32,331 bases of DNA from Phycisphaeraceae bacterium (GTDB taxonomy: Bacteria > Planctomycetota > Phycisphaerae > Phycisphaerales > UBA1924): positions 1-32,331 of the forward strand of contig JAHCJE010000019.1 in the NCBI GenBank assembly GCA_026128865.1. Direction: 5' to 3'. The notes below the pieces were generated by a model. The model was not told where the DNA came from, searched no databases, and saw only the letters and a program-made list of their open reading frames with translations. A program made the position numbers and the translations under genes. Below are positions 8,494-16,365 of the stretch, in pieces (position 1 is the first letter of the stretch; the number at the start of each line of letters is the position of its first letter).

Positions 8494-10181
8494 TCGAGCA
8501 GCGATCGGCCCGTCATCTCCTGCGGCTGGGCGACCCCCATCATGTCCAACGCTGTTGGGACAACGTCCGCGAGCCGCCCTCGCATCGCGCGCCGTGTGGC
8601 GTCAAACCAGCCGGCGGGATCAGCGTCGCCACGAAGCACACGAGAACGGAACGGCTCCCCCACCACGATGAGCGGCACGTCGTAGGTCGTGTGCGCGGTG
8701 TGGGGCGACCCCGAGTCCGGATCCCACATCTGCTCGGCGTTGCCGTGGTCGGCCGTGACGATGAGCGAGCCGCCCCGGGCAAGCGCTGCCTCGACGATCG
8801 CGCCGACACACTCGTCCACGACCTCACACGCCCGCACCGCCGCGTTGAGGCTGCCCGTGTGGCCCACCATGTCCCCGTTCGCGAAGTTGACGACAATGAA
8901 CGGCTCGCAGTCGGGGGCAGCAAGGCGCCGCAGCACGGCGTCGCGAACGCCGAAGGCCGACATCTCCGGACGCTGGTCGTACGTCTTCACGTCGGTCGGG
9001 CTTTGGATGATCTCGCGGCGCTCACCGGGAAACGGCTCGTCGCGGTAGTCATTGAAGAAGAAGGTAACGTGCGGGTACTTCTCGGTCTCGGCGCAGCGGA
9101 ACTGCGACAGCCCGAGCGAGGCGAGGTACTCGCCCGCGACGTTCACCATGCGGGGCGGCTTGGCGAAGGCAACCTTCGCGTGGCGGGCGAGCGCCTCGGA
9201 ATAGGCGGTCATCATCACGAAGTCCGTGTCGAGGCGCGGACCGCGACCGAAGCCCCGCTCGCCGCTGTCGGGCGAGGGCTTCACGGCGCGCCACTCATCG
9301 TCGGGCAGGATGAACGCGCTGACAAGTTCGCGCGGGCGGTCGCCGCGGTAGTTATAGAAGATGACGGCGTCTCCACCCGCGATGCGCGAGGCGCAGAGCG
9401 ACTCGGGTGACTCCCCCACCATCGTCGGGGGGACGAACTCGTCGCCGAGTTGCTTCGGGGCTTCGGGTGTTTCGTATGCCGTGCTGACGGCCTCGGCGGC
9501 GGAGCGCGCCGTGCGGACACCGTGCGCCGCGGCGTCCCGCCCCGTCAGACACGCCCACGCGCGGTGGACGCGCTCCCATCGGTGGTCGCGGTCCATCGCC
9601 CAGAATTGGCCGACGACCGATGCAACACGTCCGACACCGTGCCGGCGCAGGCCTTCCTCAACTCGCTCGACGAACGCGACACCGGTGTACGGTCCCGTGT
9701 CACGCCCGTCGGTGAAGAGATGCACGAAGACACGGTCGTGGCCGAGCCTCGCGCACAGGGCGAGGAGGGCGTCGAGATGCTCCAGTAGGCCGTGGACGCC
9801 CGCATCTGAGCAGATGCCCATGAGGTGGACGCCGCGCCCGCGCTGCTTCGCTGCGAGCACCGCCCCGACGAGCACGGCGTTGTTCTCAAGGCCCGTGCGG
9901 CAGGCCTTGGTGATCCGCACGGCCTCCTGGTCCACGATGCGGCCCGCACCGATGTTCTGGTGCCCGACCTCGCTGTTGCCCATCGTCCCCTCGGGCAGGC
10001 CGACGTCCTCGCCGCCGGTCTTGATGAGCGTGTTGGGCCACCCGGCCATGAGGCGGTCGGCGACGGGGGTCTTCGCAAGGAGAACGGCGTTGAAGGGGGC
10101 GTGGTCCGGGTTGGGGTTCGTGCCCCATCCATCGCGGATCACGAGGACAAGGGGCACGTTGCGGGGCTGCTGGCTGGGCAT
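8490..10181 (-). CDS. gpmI: 2,3-bisphosphoglycerate-independent phosphoglycerate mutase
   Basis: This 563-residue enzyme of glycolysis and gluconeogenesis interconverts 3- and 2-phosphoglycerate through a phosphoserine intermediate. The alkaline-phosphatase-type metal site is visible: Asp17 in VIRDGWG, the phosphorylated Ser70 in GTMGNSEVGHQNIGAGR, then DGRDTGPYTG, RGDRPRE, NFANGDMVGHTGS and TADHGNAEQM towards the C terminus. It is slightly longer than the usual 510-520 residues, with an extended C terminus after TADHGNAEQMWDPDSG. There is no Shine-Dalgarno sequence; a -10-like TAGACT ends 6 nt before the ATG, which predicts a leaderless transcript. The stop codon overlaps the convergent PreA-like stop. 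Confidence 0.95.
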   Translation of the reverse strand: MPSQQPRNVPLVLVIRDGWGTNPNPDHAPFNAVLLAKTPVADRLMAGWPNTLIKTGGEDVGLPEGTMGNSEVGHQNIGAGRIVDQEAVRITKACRTGLENNAVLVGAVLAAKQRGRGVHLMGICSDAGVHGLLEHLDALLALCARLGHDRVFVHLFTDGRDTGPYTGVAFVERVEEGLRRHGVGRVASVVGQFWAMDRDHRWERVHRAWACLTGRDAAAHGVRTARSAAEAVSTAYETPEAPKQLGDEFVPPTMVGESPESLCASRIAGGDAVIFYNYRGDRPRELVSAFILPDDEWRAVKPSPDSGERGFGRGPRLDTDFVMMTAYSEALARHAKVAFAKPPRMVNVAGEYLASLGLSQFRCAETEKYPHVTFFFNDYRDEPFPGERREIIQSPTDVKTYDQRPEMSAFGVRDAVLRRLAAPDCEPFIVVNFANGDMVGHTGSLNAAVRACEVVDECVGAIVEAALARGGSLIVTADHGNAEQMWDPDSGSPHTAHTTYDVPLIVVGEPFRSRVLRGDADPAGWFDATRRAMRGRLADVVPTALDMMGVAQPQEMTGRSLLD

Positions 10182-10187
10182 GGCCGG

Positions 10188-10193
10188 AGTCTA
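10188..10193 (-). promoter_or_regulatory. Leaderless-type -10 element of gpmI
   Basis: TAGACT on the minus strand is separated by exactly 6 nt from the gpmI ATG, so the A of the ATG would fall at +1. No Shine-Dalgarno motif and no good -35 box are present. The same arrangement recurs at pyrC, arsR and the rhodanese-like gene. Confidence 0.5.
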
Positions 10194-10219
10194 TGGGTGC
10201 GGGCCGGGCTGTTTGCCGA

Positions 10220-10225
10220 TACGCT
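10220..10225 (+). promoter_or_regulatory. Candidate -10 element for the small lipoprotein gene
   Basis: TACGCT lies 23 nt before the ATG at 10249, with CGGAG as a possible ribosome site between them. There is no clear -35 box. It is back to back with the gpmI promoter. Confidence 0.3.
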
Positions 10226-10248
10226 GGGTGCAACCACGGAGACCGACC

Positions 10249-10629
10249 ATGACTCCTCCCCATATTGACCGCCGACTCGGCGCACGGCCGATCGCGCTCT
10301 GCGTGATCGCCGCAGCGTGCGCGTCCGGGGGTGGCTGCGTGTCCCCGTCGGGCGACTGGGTCTACCGAAAGACGGGCATCGATCTCAGCCCGGAAGCGTT
10401 CGAAGAGGCTGCCGAGGACATCGGGCGTGCGTTCGAGGTGGTCGTCGTAGTGGCGCTCTGGTTCGCGTACGGCATCGCTGCGTGCAACTCCGGTGTCAGC
10501 TGGGGCGTGTCCGGCGGTTACCTGCGCATAGCCGAACCGCCTGCTCGCTTCTCCTCCCACTCCTACGTGGTTGACAACTGGCACTCGGACTCGACGCGTT
10601 GGCGGTCGTGGCGGTCTGACCCCGAATGA
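10249..10629 (+). CDS. Small hypothetical lipoprotein
   Basis: A 126-residue product with no recognised domain. The N terminus has basic residues (RRLGAR), a hydrophobic run (PIALCVIAAACA) and a Cys after SGGG, a loose lipobox; export by the lipoprotein route is plausible but not certain. After the signal come WVYRKTGIDLSPEAFEEAAEDIGRAF and a second hydrophobic stretch VVVVVALWFAYGIAAC, which could be a membrane span. The C terminus is rich in Ser, Trp and His. The start is supported by CGGAG 9 nt upstream. It faces away from gpmI and is followed by 353 nt without an evident gene. Confidence 0.55.
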   Translation: MTPPHIDRRLGARPIALCVIAAACASGGGCVSPSGDWVYRKTGIDLSPEAFEEAAEDIGRAFEVVVVVALWFAYGIAACNSGVSWGVSGGYLRIAEPPARFSSHSYVVDNWHSDSTRWRSWRSDPE

Positions 10630-10982
10630 ACATGCCGGACACGGCTCCCATTCGGCGTCGTCCTCGCGGCTCGGCGTGTCGGACCGGCGACGGCTGTGGG
10701 TGAGTTCGTCGGGCGAGATGCGTTCCGAATGACCGTCAAAGAGCGCGATGACGATGCGACGGTTGAGCAAGTGTCGATGGAGCCGAGTGCCGGGCTTTCG
10801 CCGTCGGGACGAACCCGCACCGCTGAGGGTCCGCTCAACACGCCGGGAACGCAAGTCCGGGTAGTTCGAGATCGGCTCGGCGAGGGCCAACTACAGAGCG
10901 TGCTTGTCCTACAAGTTATGGTAACGGGCCTCGGTTCACCTCGCACGACCCTCAATCGAAACGAAAAGTACACTCAACCCCA
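10630..10982 (+). other. Intergenic stretch with no evident gene
   Basis: 353 nt between the lipoprotein and the membrane-protein gene. Frames open here on both strands give Arg/Ser/Thr-rich, domain-free translations without ribosome sites, so none is called. Towards its end the sequence becomes A-rich (around 10955-10975), which suits a promoter for the downstream gene. TACACT at 10969-10974 lies 8 nt before the TTG start, with no good -35 box. Confidence 0.5.
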
Positions 10983-12179
10983 TTGCAGCAACCTCACCCA
11001 CAGACCGTTTCAAACCATGACGACGGGTCATCGGTCATCGCCCGGATCTCCTGGGCCGCCTTTCTCGCCTGTTCATGGACGTGGTGCATCGGGATGTTCT
11101 TGCCGGTGCTGTTGATCCGCGACTACGGAGCGTGGGGATTTGTTGCCTTTGCCGTCCCGAACATGGTCGGGGCGGGGGCGATGGGGTGGGTGCTGACGAG
11201 GCCGGGGCAGGCCGAGCGGCTGCGGGAGCGACACGCGGTCGCCGTGCGGGCGTTCGCGCTGGTAACGATCGTCTTCCAGTGCTTCTTCGTCGGATGGTTG
11301 GTGCAGTGGGCGGCACCGGGGCCGGTGGTGGGTGCCGTGGCGCTCACGGCGGCAGCGGGTGCGTTCCTGCTCCGATCCGTGCGCACCATGCTGCTGCTTG
11401 CGGGCGTGGTGTGGCTGACGTCGGCCGCATGTCTCGTTGGATACGTCGCGGGTGCCGGTGTGGCGTTGCTGGAACCGTGCCCCATGCCGGCGGGGTTGTT
11501 CTGGCTTGCGCCGGTGTGTGTGTTCGGCTTTGCGCTCTGCCCGTACCTCGACCCGACCTTCCTGCGAGCGGCCGCCTCGCTTGACTCACGCGGACGGCGC
11601 ACCGCGTTCACGATCGGCTTCGGCGTGCTCTTCGCGGCGATGATCGCCTTCACGTTGCTGTACGGGGCGATGATCGAGCGCCTCGGCGCAGCGGCCTCGG
11701 GCGCCACGCTCGCCGGCACGCTCGTCCTCGTTCACATCGGCGTGCAGATCGTGTTTACGGTCGGTGTTCACGTCCGGGAGTTGGCGAGCGTCCAGCCGCT
11801 CGGGCGCGGGCGGGCGGCGCAGGCGCTCGTCGCAGGCATCGCGGCGGCTATGGCGGCGTTCTCCTTCCGCCTCGGCACTCCTCTCGGCGATGCGGCGGGC
11901 ATGTCGGGCGGCGAAGTCGCCTACCGCGTCTTCATGGCCTTCTACGGCCTCGTCTTCCCCGCCTACGTCTGGATCTGCATGATCCCCACGCGCGACGGGC
12001 ACGCCGGCCTCGCGGGCAAGGCCGGTCGGCGAAAGGCACTGGCCTGGGCCGCGGCCGTCGGCATTGCCGCGCCGCTCTTCTGGATGGGGTTCATCGAGCG
12101 GCACGAGGTCTATCTCGTGCCGGGCCTGCTCGTGGTGCTGTTGACGAGGCTCGCCGTCAGGTCGCGCCCGGCTTCATGA
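10983..12179 (+). CDS. Polytopic membrane protein of unknown function
   Basis: A 398-residue integral membrane protein with about ten hydrophobic segments. The first, SWTWCIGMFLPVLLIRDYGAWGFVAFAVPNMVGAGAMGWVL (given here only as residues about 24-64), has an unwound-helix look: Gly, Pro and charged Asp/Arg within a span, reminiscent of the first helices of LeuT-fold symporters, but I cannot place it in a named family. TTG at 10983 is the only usable start before the first helix; the nearby ATG at 11017 is in another frame. The last 23 nt overlap the 3' end of queG on the opposite strand. A transport role is a guess from topology. Confidence 0.65.
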   Translation: MQQPHPQTVSNHDDGSSVIARISWAAFLACSWTWCIGMFLPVLLIRDYGAWGFVAFAVPNMVGAGAMGWVLTRPGQAERLRERHAVAVRAFALVTIVFQCFFVGWLVQWAAPGPVVGAVALTAAAGAFLLRSVRTMLLLAGVVWLTSAACLVGYVAGAGVALLEPCPMPAGLFWLAPVCVFGFALCPYLDPTFLRAAASLDSRGRRTAFTIGFGVLFAAMIAFTLLYGAMIERLGAAASGATLAGTLVLVHIGVQIVFTVGVHVRELASVQPLGRGRAAQALVAGIAAAMAAFSFRLGTPLGDAAGMSGGEVAYRVFMAFYGLVFPAYVWICMIPTRDGHAGLAGKAGRRKALAWAAAVGIAAPLFWMGFIERHEVYLVPGLLVVLLTRLAVRSRPAS

Positions 12180-13254
12180 GTCTCCCCATTGCCTCGCGTG
12201 CGGCGGCCCGGACGGTCGGGTCTTCCTCGGCGCTCCACGCGCTATCGCTGAGGCGGTCGATTGCCGCCGCGATCTCACCCGCCGAGCCGCCGCGGGCAAG
12301 ACGATCGGCGAGCAGGAGCGCGGCCGTTCGCTTCAGGTGGGCCAGCGTGATCCGCTTCATCGCGCTGCTGGCGAAGCGGGCGCGGCGCGTGGCCTCGTCC
12401 CAGCCGAGCACGTCGAGCAGATCGAACGAATCACGCCGCGCGGCGTAGTCGGGATGTGCCTCGCCCGCCGCCGCATCGTCCTGGCGCGGCGAGTTGTGCG
12501 GGCAGACCTCCTGGCAGACATCGCACCCGACCAGCCAGCCCCCGAGAGAGCCGCGAAACTCGGCCCCCATCGGCTCTCGCCGTTCGATGGTCAGGTAACT
12601 GATGCACCGCGACCCATCCACGCGGTACGGCGAAATCGCGCCGGTCGGGCAGGCGTCGATGCACCGCGTACACGTGCCGCAGTGGTCCGTCACTGCCGCG
12701 CCGTCCGCGTCGCGCATTTCGAGCGTGGTCAGAAAGCCACCGAGGAGCAGCCACGAGCCCCGCTGCGGGTGAATGAGGAGCGTGTGCTTGCCGATCCAGC
12801 CGAGGCCCGCCCGGGCCGCGAGTTCGCGCTCCGGCACGGGCGCAGTATCGACGAACGTGCGGAACCCCTCGCCGGGATGGCGTGCCCGCAGCGCATCGCA
12901 GACCGCGTGCAGGCGGCGCTTCATCACTCGGTGATAGTCGCGCCCGCGGGCGTAGCGGGCGATCCGGCCGTGCGTCGCCGCCGGCGTCGAGTCCGCCGTG
13001 CGCCCGCGCGTCGCGTACTGGTCGGCGACCATGACCACCGAGCGTGCTCCGCGAAGCAACCGCGCAGGATCCATGCGGTCCTCGGCCGTCTCCGCGAGCC
13101 AGCCCATCGTCCCGTGCTTGCCCGCGGCAAGCCAGGCCCGGAACTCCTCCCCACGCGTGGACGGCGAGCAGTCCGCGATCCCCGCCAGCGCGAACCCATG
13201 CTCGCGGCAGAGCGCGAGCGCCTCGCGGCCGAGTTGCTCGGGCGATTCGGGCAC
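12157..13254 (-). CDS. queG: Epoxyqueuosine reductase
   Basis: A 365-residue cobalamin and iron-sulfur enzyme for the last step of queuosine synthesis in tRNA wobble positions. The N-terminal catalytic domain contains FVDTAPVPERELAARAGLGWIGKHT, with Asp136 as the proposed acid. The ferredoxin domain has CGTCTRCIDACPTGAI (Cys192, 195, 198, 202) and, after Cys217, CDVCQEVCPHN (Cys244, 247, 251). The C terminus is a short helical repeat region like the HEAT-type extension of many QueG proteins. The start codon is GTG. A promoter-like CTGACC-18 nt-TACGAT lies just upstream, ending 5 nt before the GTG, so the message may be leaderless. It lies 31 nt downstream of pyrC. Confidence 0.94.
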   Translation of the reverse strand: MPESPEQLGREALALCREHGFALAGIADCSPSTRGEEFRAWLAAGKHGTMGWLAETAEDRMDPARLLRGARSVVMVADQYATRGRTADSTPAATHGRIARYARGRDYHRVMKRRLHAVCDALRARHPGEGFRTFVDTAPVPERELAARAGLGWIGKHTLLIHPQRGSWLLLGGFLTTLEMRDADGAAVTDHCGTCTRCIDACPTGAISPYRVDGSRCISYLTIERREPMGAEFRGSLGGWLVGCDVCQEVCPHNSPRQDDAAAGEAHPDYAARRDSFDLLDVLGWDEATRRARFASSAMKRITLAHLKRTAALLLADRLARGGSAGEIAAAIDRLSDSAWSAEEDPTVRAAAREAMGRLMKPGAT

Positions 13255-13259
13255 AATGG

Positions 13260-13289
13260 ATCGTATTGGAGGCGGCCGTACCCGGTCAG
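13260..13289 (-). promoter_or_regulatory. Promoter of queG, leaderless type
   Basis: On the minus strand CTGACC (13289-13284) and TACGAT (13265-13260) are 18 nt apart, each matching consensus at four of six positions. The -10 box ends 5 nt before the GTG start. The -35 box overlaps the last codons of pyrC. Confidence 0.45.
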
Positions 13290-14593
13290 GCGTGCGCCAT
13301 CTGCGGCAACTCGTGCATCACCCGCCCAGCCACCACCGTACAGACGGCACGCCCCCGCACGCGCCGCCCGAGGAACGGTGTGTTCCGCGACCGCCCGGCC
13401 AGGTCGCCCGCGCCGATCGTCCACTCGAGGTCGGGGTCGATGATGGTGACGTCCGCAGGCCCGCCGACTTCGAGCCTGCCCAGTGCGTGCTCGTCCAGCC
13501 GCGTCAGCCGCGCCGGCTCGATCGTCATCAACGCGATCAGCCGCGGCCAGTCGATCAGCCCCGTTGCCACCAACGCCTCGGCGTAGAGCGCGAGCGCGGT
13601 CTCCAGCCCGATGATGCCGAACGGCGCCTCCTCGAACGGCCGGTCCTTGTCGTCCGGCGTGTGCGGCGCGTGGTCCGTCGCAAGCACGGTGATCGTGCCG
13701 TCGGCGATGCCCTCGCGCAACGCCCGCACATCGCGCTCCTCGCGCAGCGGCGGGTTCATCTTCGCCGCCGTGTCGTAGGTCTCGCACGCCCCGTGCGTCA
13801 GCAGCAGATGGTGCGGCGAGGCCTCCGCCGTCACCGGCAGCCCCTCCGCCCGTGCCCTGCGCACCAACTCCACCGTCCCCGCGCACGACGCGTGCTGCAC
13901 GTGGTAGCGGCACCCGATCGCCCGGTTCAGACGCAGGTCCCGCTCGACAATCATCTCCTCCGCCTCGCGCGGCCAGCCGATCAACCCCAGCCGCACCGCC
14001 ACGTCGCCCGCGTGCATCGACGCGCCGCGGGTGAGCGTCGGCTCCTGGCAGTGCTGCATGAAGGCGAGGCCGGTCGCCCCTACCGCCCGCAGCACGCTCC
14101 GCATCATGCCCGCCGAGGCCACGCAATCGCCGTCGTCTGAGAAGCCGACCGCCCCCGCGTCCGCGCACAGGCCGATCTCCGCCAGTTCCTCGCCCAGCCG
14201 GCCCTTGGTCGCGGCCGCGACGGCGTTGATCCGGCAGCGGGCCGTGCGGGCGGCCCGGTCGCGCACGAACGCGACCAGTTCCGGGGAGTCGATCGCCGGC
14301 GTCGTGTTCGGCATGCAGCAGACGGTCGTGAACCCGCCCGCGACCGCCGCGGCCGACCCGGTGGCGAGGGTCTCCTTGTGCTCGCCCCCCGGCTCGCGCA
14401 GGTGGACGTGCGGGTCGATCAGCCCGGGCGCGACGATCAGGCCCGAGGCGTCGATCACGCGGTCCGCCGCCGACCGGTCGAGACCCGGCCCGACCGCGGC
14501 CACCCGCCCATCGGCAAGCGCGACGTCCTGCGTGGCGTCCGTCCCCGAGGCGGGATCAATCAGCCGCCCGCCGGTGATGAGGAGCGTGGGCAT
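13286..14593 (-). CDS. pyrC: Dihydroorotase
   Basis: This 435-residue amidohydrolase closes carbamoyl-aspartate to dihydroorotate in pyrimidine synthesis. It has the class I layout: GLIVAPGLIDPHVHLREPG (metal ligands His62 and His64), ATGSAAAVAGGFTTVCCMPNT, YHVQHASCAGTVELVRRA, EASPHHLLLT and LATDHAPHTPDDK with the catalytic Asp. The reading frame extends 34 codons further upstream, but that extra sequence is Arg/Gly-rich and unlike the family; MPTLLITGGRLIDP is the natural N terminus. A -10-like TATATT ends 6 nt before this ATG with no ribosome site, predicting a leaderless mRNA. queG follows in the same direction. Confidence 0.94.
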   Translation of the reverse strand: MPTLLITGGRLIDPASGTDATQDVALADGRVAAVGPGLDRSAADRVIDASGLIVAPGLIDPHVHLREPGGEHKETLATGSAAAVAGGFTTVCCMPNTTPAIDSPELVAFVRDRAARTARCRINAVAAATKGRLGEELAEIGLCADAGAVGFSDDGDCVASAGMMRSVLRAVGATGLAFMQHCQEPTLTRGASMHAGDVAVRLGLIGWPREAEEMIVERDLRLNRAIGCRYHVQHASCAGTVELVRRARAEGLPVTAEASPHHLLLTHGACETYDTAAKMNPPLREERDVRALREGIADGTITVLATDHAPHTPDDKDRPFEEAPFGIIGLETALALYAEALVATGLIDWPRLIALMTIEPARLTRLDEHALGRLEVGGPADVTIIDPDLEWTIGAGDLAGRSRNTPFLGRRVRGRAVCTVVAGRVMHELPQMAHA

Positions 14594-14599
14594 CGGGGC

Positions 14600-14605
14600 A
14601 ATATA
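14600..14605 (-). promoter_or_regulatory. Leaderless-type -10 element of pyrC
   Basis: TATATT on the minus strand, five of six consensus matches, ends 6 nt before the ATG at 14593. No ribosome site and no -35 box are visible. This spacing also supports the choice of the short pyrC start. Confidence 0.55.
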
Positions 14606-14671
14606 CGCCGCATCCCGCATCCGGCCCCGCCTCCGGCCTTCCCCACTCCGGCCTTCGGCCTCGCCCCAGCC

Positions 14672-14677
14672 TATCCT
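14672..14677 (+). promoter_or_regulatory. Candidate -10 element for tRNA-Pro
   Basis: TATCCT lies 17 nt before the first base of the tRNA, a spacing that suits a transcript start around 14684 and a short 5' leader removed by RNase P. No -35 box is recognisable. Confidence 0.35.
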
Positions 14678-14694
14678 CCCCCGACCGACAGCCA

Positions 14695-14769
14695 CGGGGT
14701 GTAGCGCAGCTTGGTTAGCGCGTCTGACTGGGGGTCAGAAGGTCGCTGGTTCGAATCCAGTCACCCCGA
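14695..14769 (+). tRNA. tRNA-Pro (anticodon GGG)
   Basis: 75 nt fold into a full cloverleaf: acceptor stem CGGGGTG (14695-14701) with CACCCCG (14762-14768), D arm GCGC/GCGC, anticodon stem TCTGA/TCAGA with loop CTGGGGG giving anticodon GGG, five-base variable loop, and T arm GCTGG/CCAGT with loop TTCGAAT. The discriminator base is A and CCA is not encoded. The C1-G72 first pair fits bacterial tRNA-Pro. It decodes CCC and, through wobble, CCU. A hairpin plus T-rich tract follows 10 nt later. Confidence 0.96.
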
Positions 14770-14779
14770 TTCGTGCGAG

Positions 14780-14806
14780 AAGCCGGCGCTTGCTGGGCTT
14801 TTCTCT
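14780..14806 (+). terminator. Probable terminator of tRNA-Pro
   Basis: AAGCC...GGCTT arms (with an extra inner GGC/GCT pairing and a bulged G) form an imperfect hairpin immediately followed by TTCTCTT. It lies just after the tRNA and is correctly oriented to end its transcript. Confidence 0.55.
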
Positions 14807-14996
14807 TACAGGACGCGGCGGCCGAGACCTGGTGCATGCCTTCCACCCACACGGAAGGCGACGGATCGGCGATCCCCACTGTCCGGCTGTGGTTCGCTCT
14901 CACAACCGGCACGGCCGTCGGCTCCCGCGGCGTGATCGGAACGAGGAGGTCCAGGCGTGGCACAGATGCCCCTGCTGGGGGCAAGCATCGCGGGGC

Positions 14997-15025
14997 TTGA
15001 CATGAGACGCAAGTCTCATTAGTGT
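14997..15025 (+). promoter_or_regulatory. Strong sigma70-type promoter of the TetR operon
   Basis: A perfect -35 box TTGACA (14997-15002), 17-nt spacer and -10 box TAGTGT (15020-15025). Transcription would start near 15032, just ahead of AGGAGG at 15037-15042 and the ATG at 15050. The spacer is itself the inverted repeat listed separately, so the promoter is likely repressible. Confidence 0.75.
15002..15019 (+). promoter_or_regulatory. Probable TetR-family operator
   Basis: Perfect inverted repeat ATGAGAC-GCAA-GTCTCAT, 7-bp arms around 4 nt. It fills the space between the -35 and -10 boxes, so a bound dimer would block RNA polymerase. The operon's third gene encodes a TetR-type regulator, the natural candidate to bind here and repress its own operon. 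Binding is inferred, not shown. Confidence 0.65.
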
Positions 15026-15049
15026 ACACGAGTCACAGGAGGGCCCGCC

Positions 15050-15484
15050 ATGCCGCTGTCACCGCAGGAGATGGACCGCAAGATCGACGAGCACTTCGGC
15101 TTCGAAGCGGCCGACGACATCGAGGGCGTCGTCGCCACGCTCGCCCCTGACGCCACGCACGACATCGTGGGGTACCCGACCGGGCCGACCCGCGGCCGTG
15201 ACCGCGCCCGCGAGTTCTATCGGCGGATGTTCGCCGACCTGGCCGAGAGCCGCGTGACCCCGCTCAAGCGTCTCTACGGCGACAACTTCATGATCGACGA
15301 GTCGATGTGGGAAGGTCTCGCGCCGGGGAGGCCGTTCGGGCTCGAAGGCCGCAACCGACCCCTGCGGTTCCGCATCCTCCACGTGCTCGAGTTCACCACC
15401 GACGGCGGGCACATCGAGCGCGAGCAGGTCTGGGTCGACATGGCCGCGATCCTCCAGCAACTCCCGCAGGACGAGCACGCGTGA
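15050..15484 (+). CDS. SnoaL-like/NTF2-fold protein
   Basis: A 144-residue cytoplasmic protein with the cone-shaped NTF2-like fold used by SnoaL polyketide cyclases, small hydrolases and many uncharacterised proteins. The pattern fits: an N-terminal helix, DDIEGVVATLAPDATHDIVGYPTGPTRGRDRAREFYRRMFADL near residues 22-66, then strands ending in LHVLEFTTDGGHIEREQVWVDMAAI. No diagnostic catalytic set is obvious; Asp and His residues line the expected pocket. AGGAGGG precedes the ATG by 7 nt. It is the first gene behind the operator-bearing promoter, and its stop overlaps the next start (GTGA). The ligand or substrate is unknown. Confidence 0.75.
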   Translation: MPLSPQEMDRKIDEHFGFEAADDIEGVVATLAPDATHDIVGYPTGPTRGRDRAREFYRRMFADLAESRVTPLKRLYGDNFMIDESMWEGLAPGRPFGLEGRNRPLRFRILHVLEFTTDGGHIEREQVWVDMAAILQQLPQDEHA

Positions 15485-16347
15485 ACATCGACCTGGTTCC
15501 AGCCGAGGCGGGTCACTTCGCTGATCTTGCCCGCATCTGCCACCTGGCGTTCGACACGCTCCAGACGCGTCACGGCGTTCATCGGGACGTGCCGACCGAG
15601 GAGATCGGCGGGCTGATCATCCGCGGCGTGCTCCACCGGCCGGACTACACGGGCGTGGTCGCTGTCGCAGACGGCCGCGTTGTCGGCTCCAACTTCCTCC
15701 TGCTGGCGGATGAGGTCTGCGGCGTCGGACCGATCACGGTCGATCCGGCGCTGCAGTCCCGCGGCGTGGGCCGGCTGCTCATGCAGTGGACGATCGACGA
15801 AGCGCGCCGCCGCCGAGGTCCGCGGCCTCGCGTGCGGCTCTTCCAAGAGGCTGTCAACACGACCTCGCTGTCGCTCTACACGCGCCTGGGCTTCCGCTGG
15901 CGCGACTCGGCCGCGTTGATGCAGGTGAAGCCGGCTGACACCGACGATGCCTCGGTGCGCCCGATGACCGGGGACGACCTGCCCCATGTGCAGCGGCTCT
16001 CGGAGCGGCATGACGGCGCCTCGCGCGTGAACGACGCCTCCATGCTGCTCTGCATGGAACTGCCGGCGTTCGTCCGCGAGCGTGACGGGCGGGTGGTCGG
16101 CTACCAGATCGCTTCGCTTTTCGGGCACGCCGCGGCCGAGACCGTTGACGACCTGCTCATCCTGGCGGGGCAGACCGCGCGGCGCGTGCCGCCGCCCATG
16201 GGCGTGGTCATCGTGCCGATGAGCCAGTCGTCGCTGTTCGAGGGCGCGCTGTCGGCGGGTTTCCGAGTCTTGAAGATCCTGAACTCCATGTCGCTGGAGG
16301 AGTTCGATCTTCCTCGCGGGCCTTCGTTCCCGTCCATCCAGCGCTAG
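15481..16347 (+). CDS. Tandem GNAT-family N-acetyltransferase
   Basis: A 288-residue protein with two GNAT-like halves. The N-terminal half has the acetyl-CoA pyrophosphate loop in VDPALQSRGVGRLLMQWTIDEARRR, preceded by strand VVGSNFLLLADEVCGVGPITV and followed by NTTSLSLYTRLGFRWRDSAAL, the usual GNAT C-terminal motif. The second half (from about residue 155, SVRPMTGDDLPHVQRLSERH) resembles a degenerate GNAT domain without a clear Q/RxxGxG/A loop. The GTG start overlaps the upstream stop by 4 nt, implying translational coupling. GNAT enzymes acetylate amines of drugs, proteins or metabolites; the acceptor here cannot be told from sequence. Confidence 0.8.
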   Translation: MNIDLVPAEAGHFADLARICHLAFDTLQTRHGVHRDVPTEEIGGLIIRGVLHRPDYTGVVAVADGRVVGSNFLLLADEVCGVGPITVDPALQSRGVGRLLMQWTIDEARRRRGPRPRVRLFQEAVNTTSLSLYTRLGFRWRDSAALMQVKPADTDDASVRPMTGDDLPHVQRLSERHDGASRVNDASMLLCMELPAFVRERDGRVVGYQIASLFGHAAAETVDDLLILAGQTARRVPPPMGVVIVPMSQSSLFEGALSAGFRVLKILNSMSLEEFDLPRGPSFPSIQR

Positions 16348-16365
16348 TGCGGACGGAGGCGAGCG

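Noticed and set aside
10563..11115. Frames in the 10630-10982 interval on both strands
   Set aside because: No ribosome sites, no domains, and Arg/Ser/Thr-rich composition typical of shadow frames.
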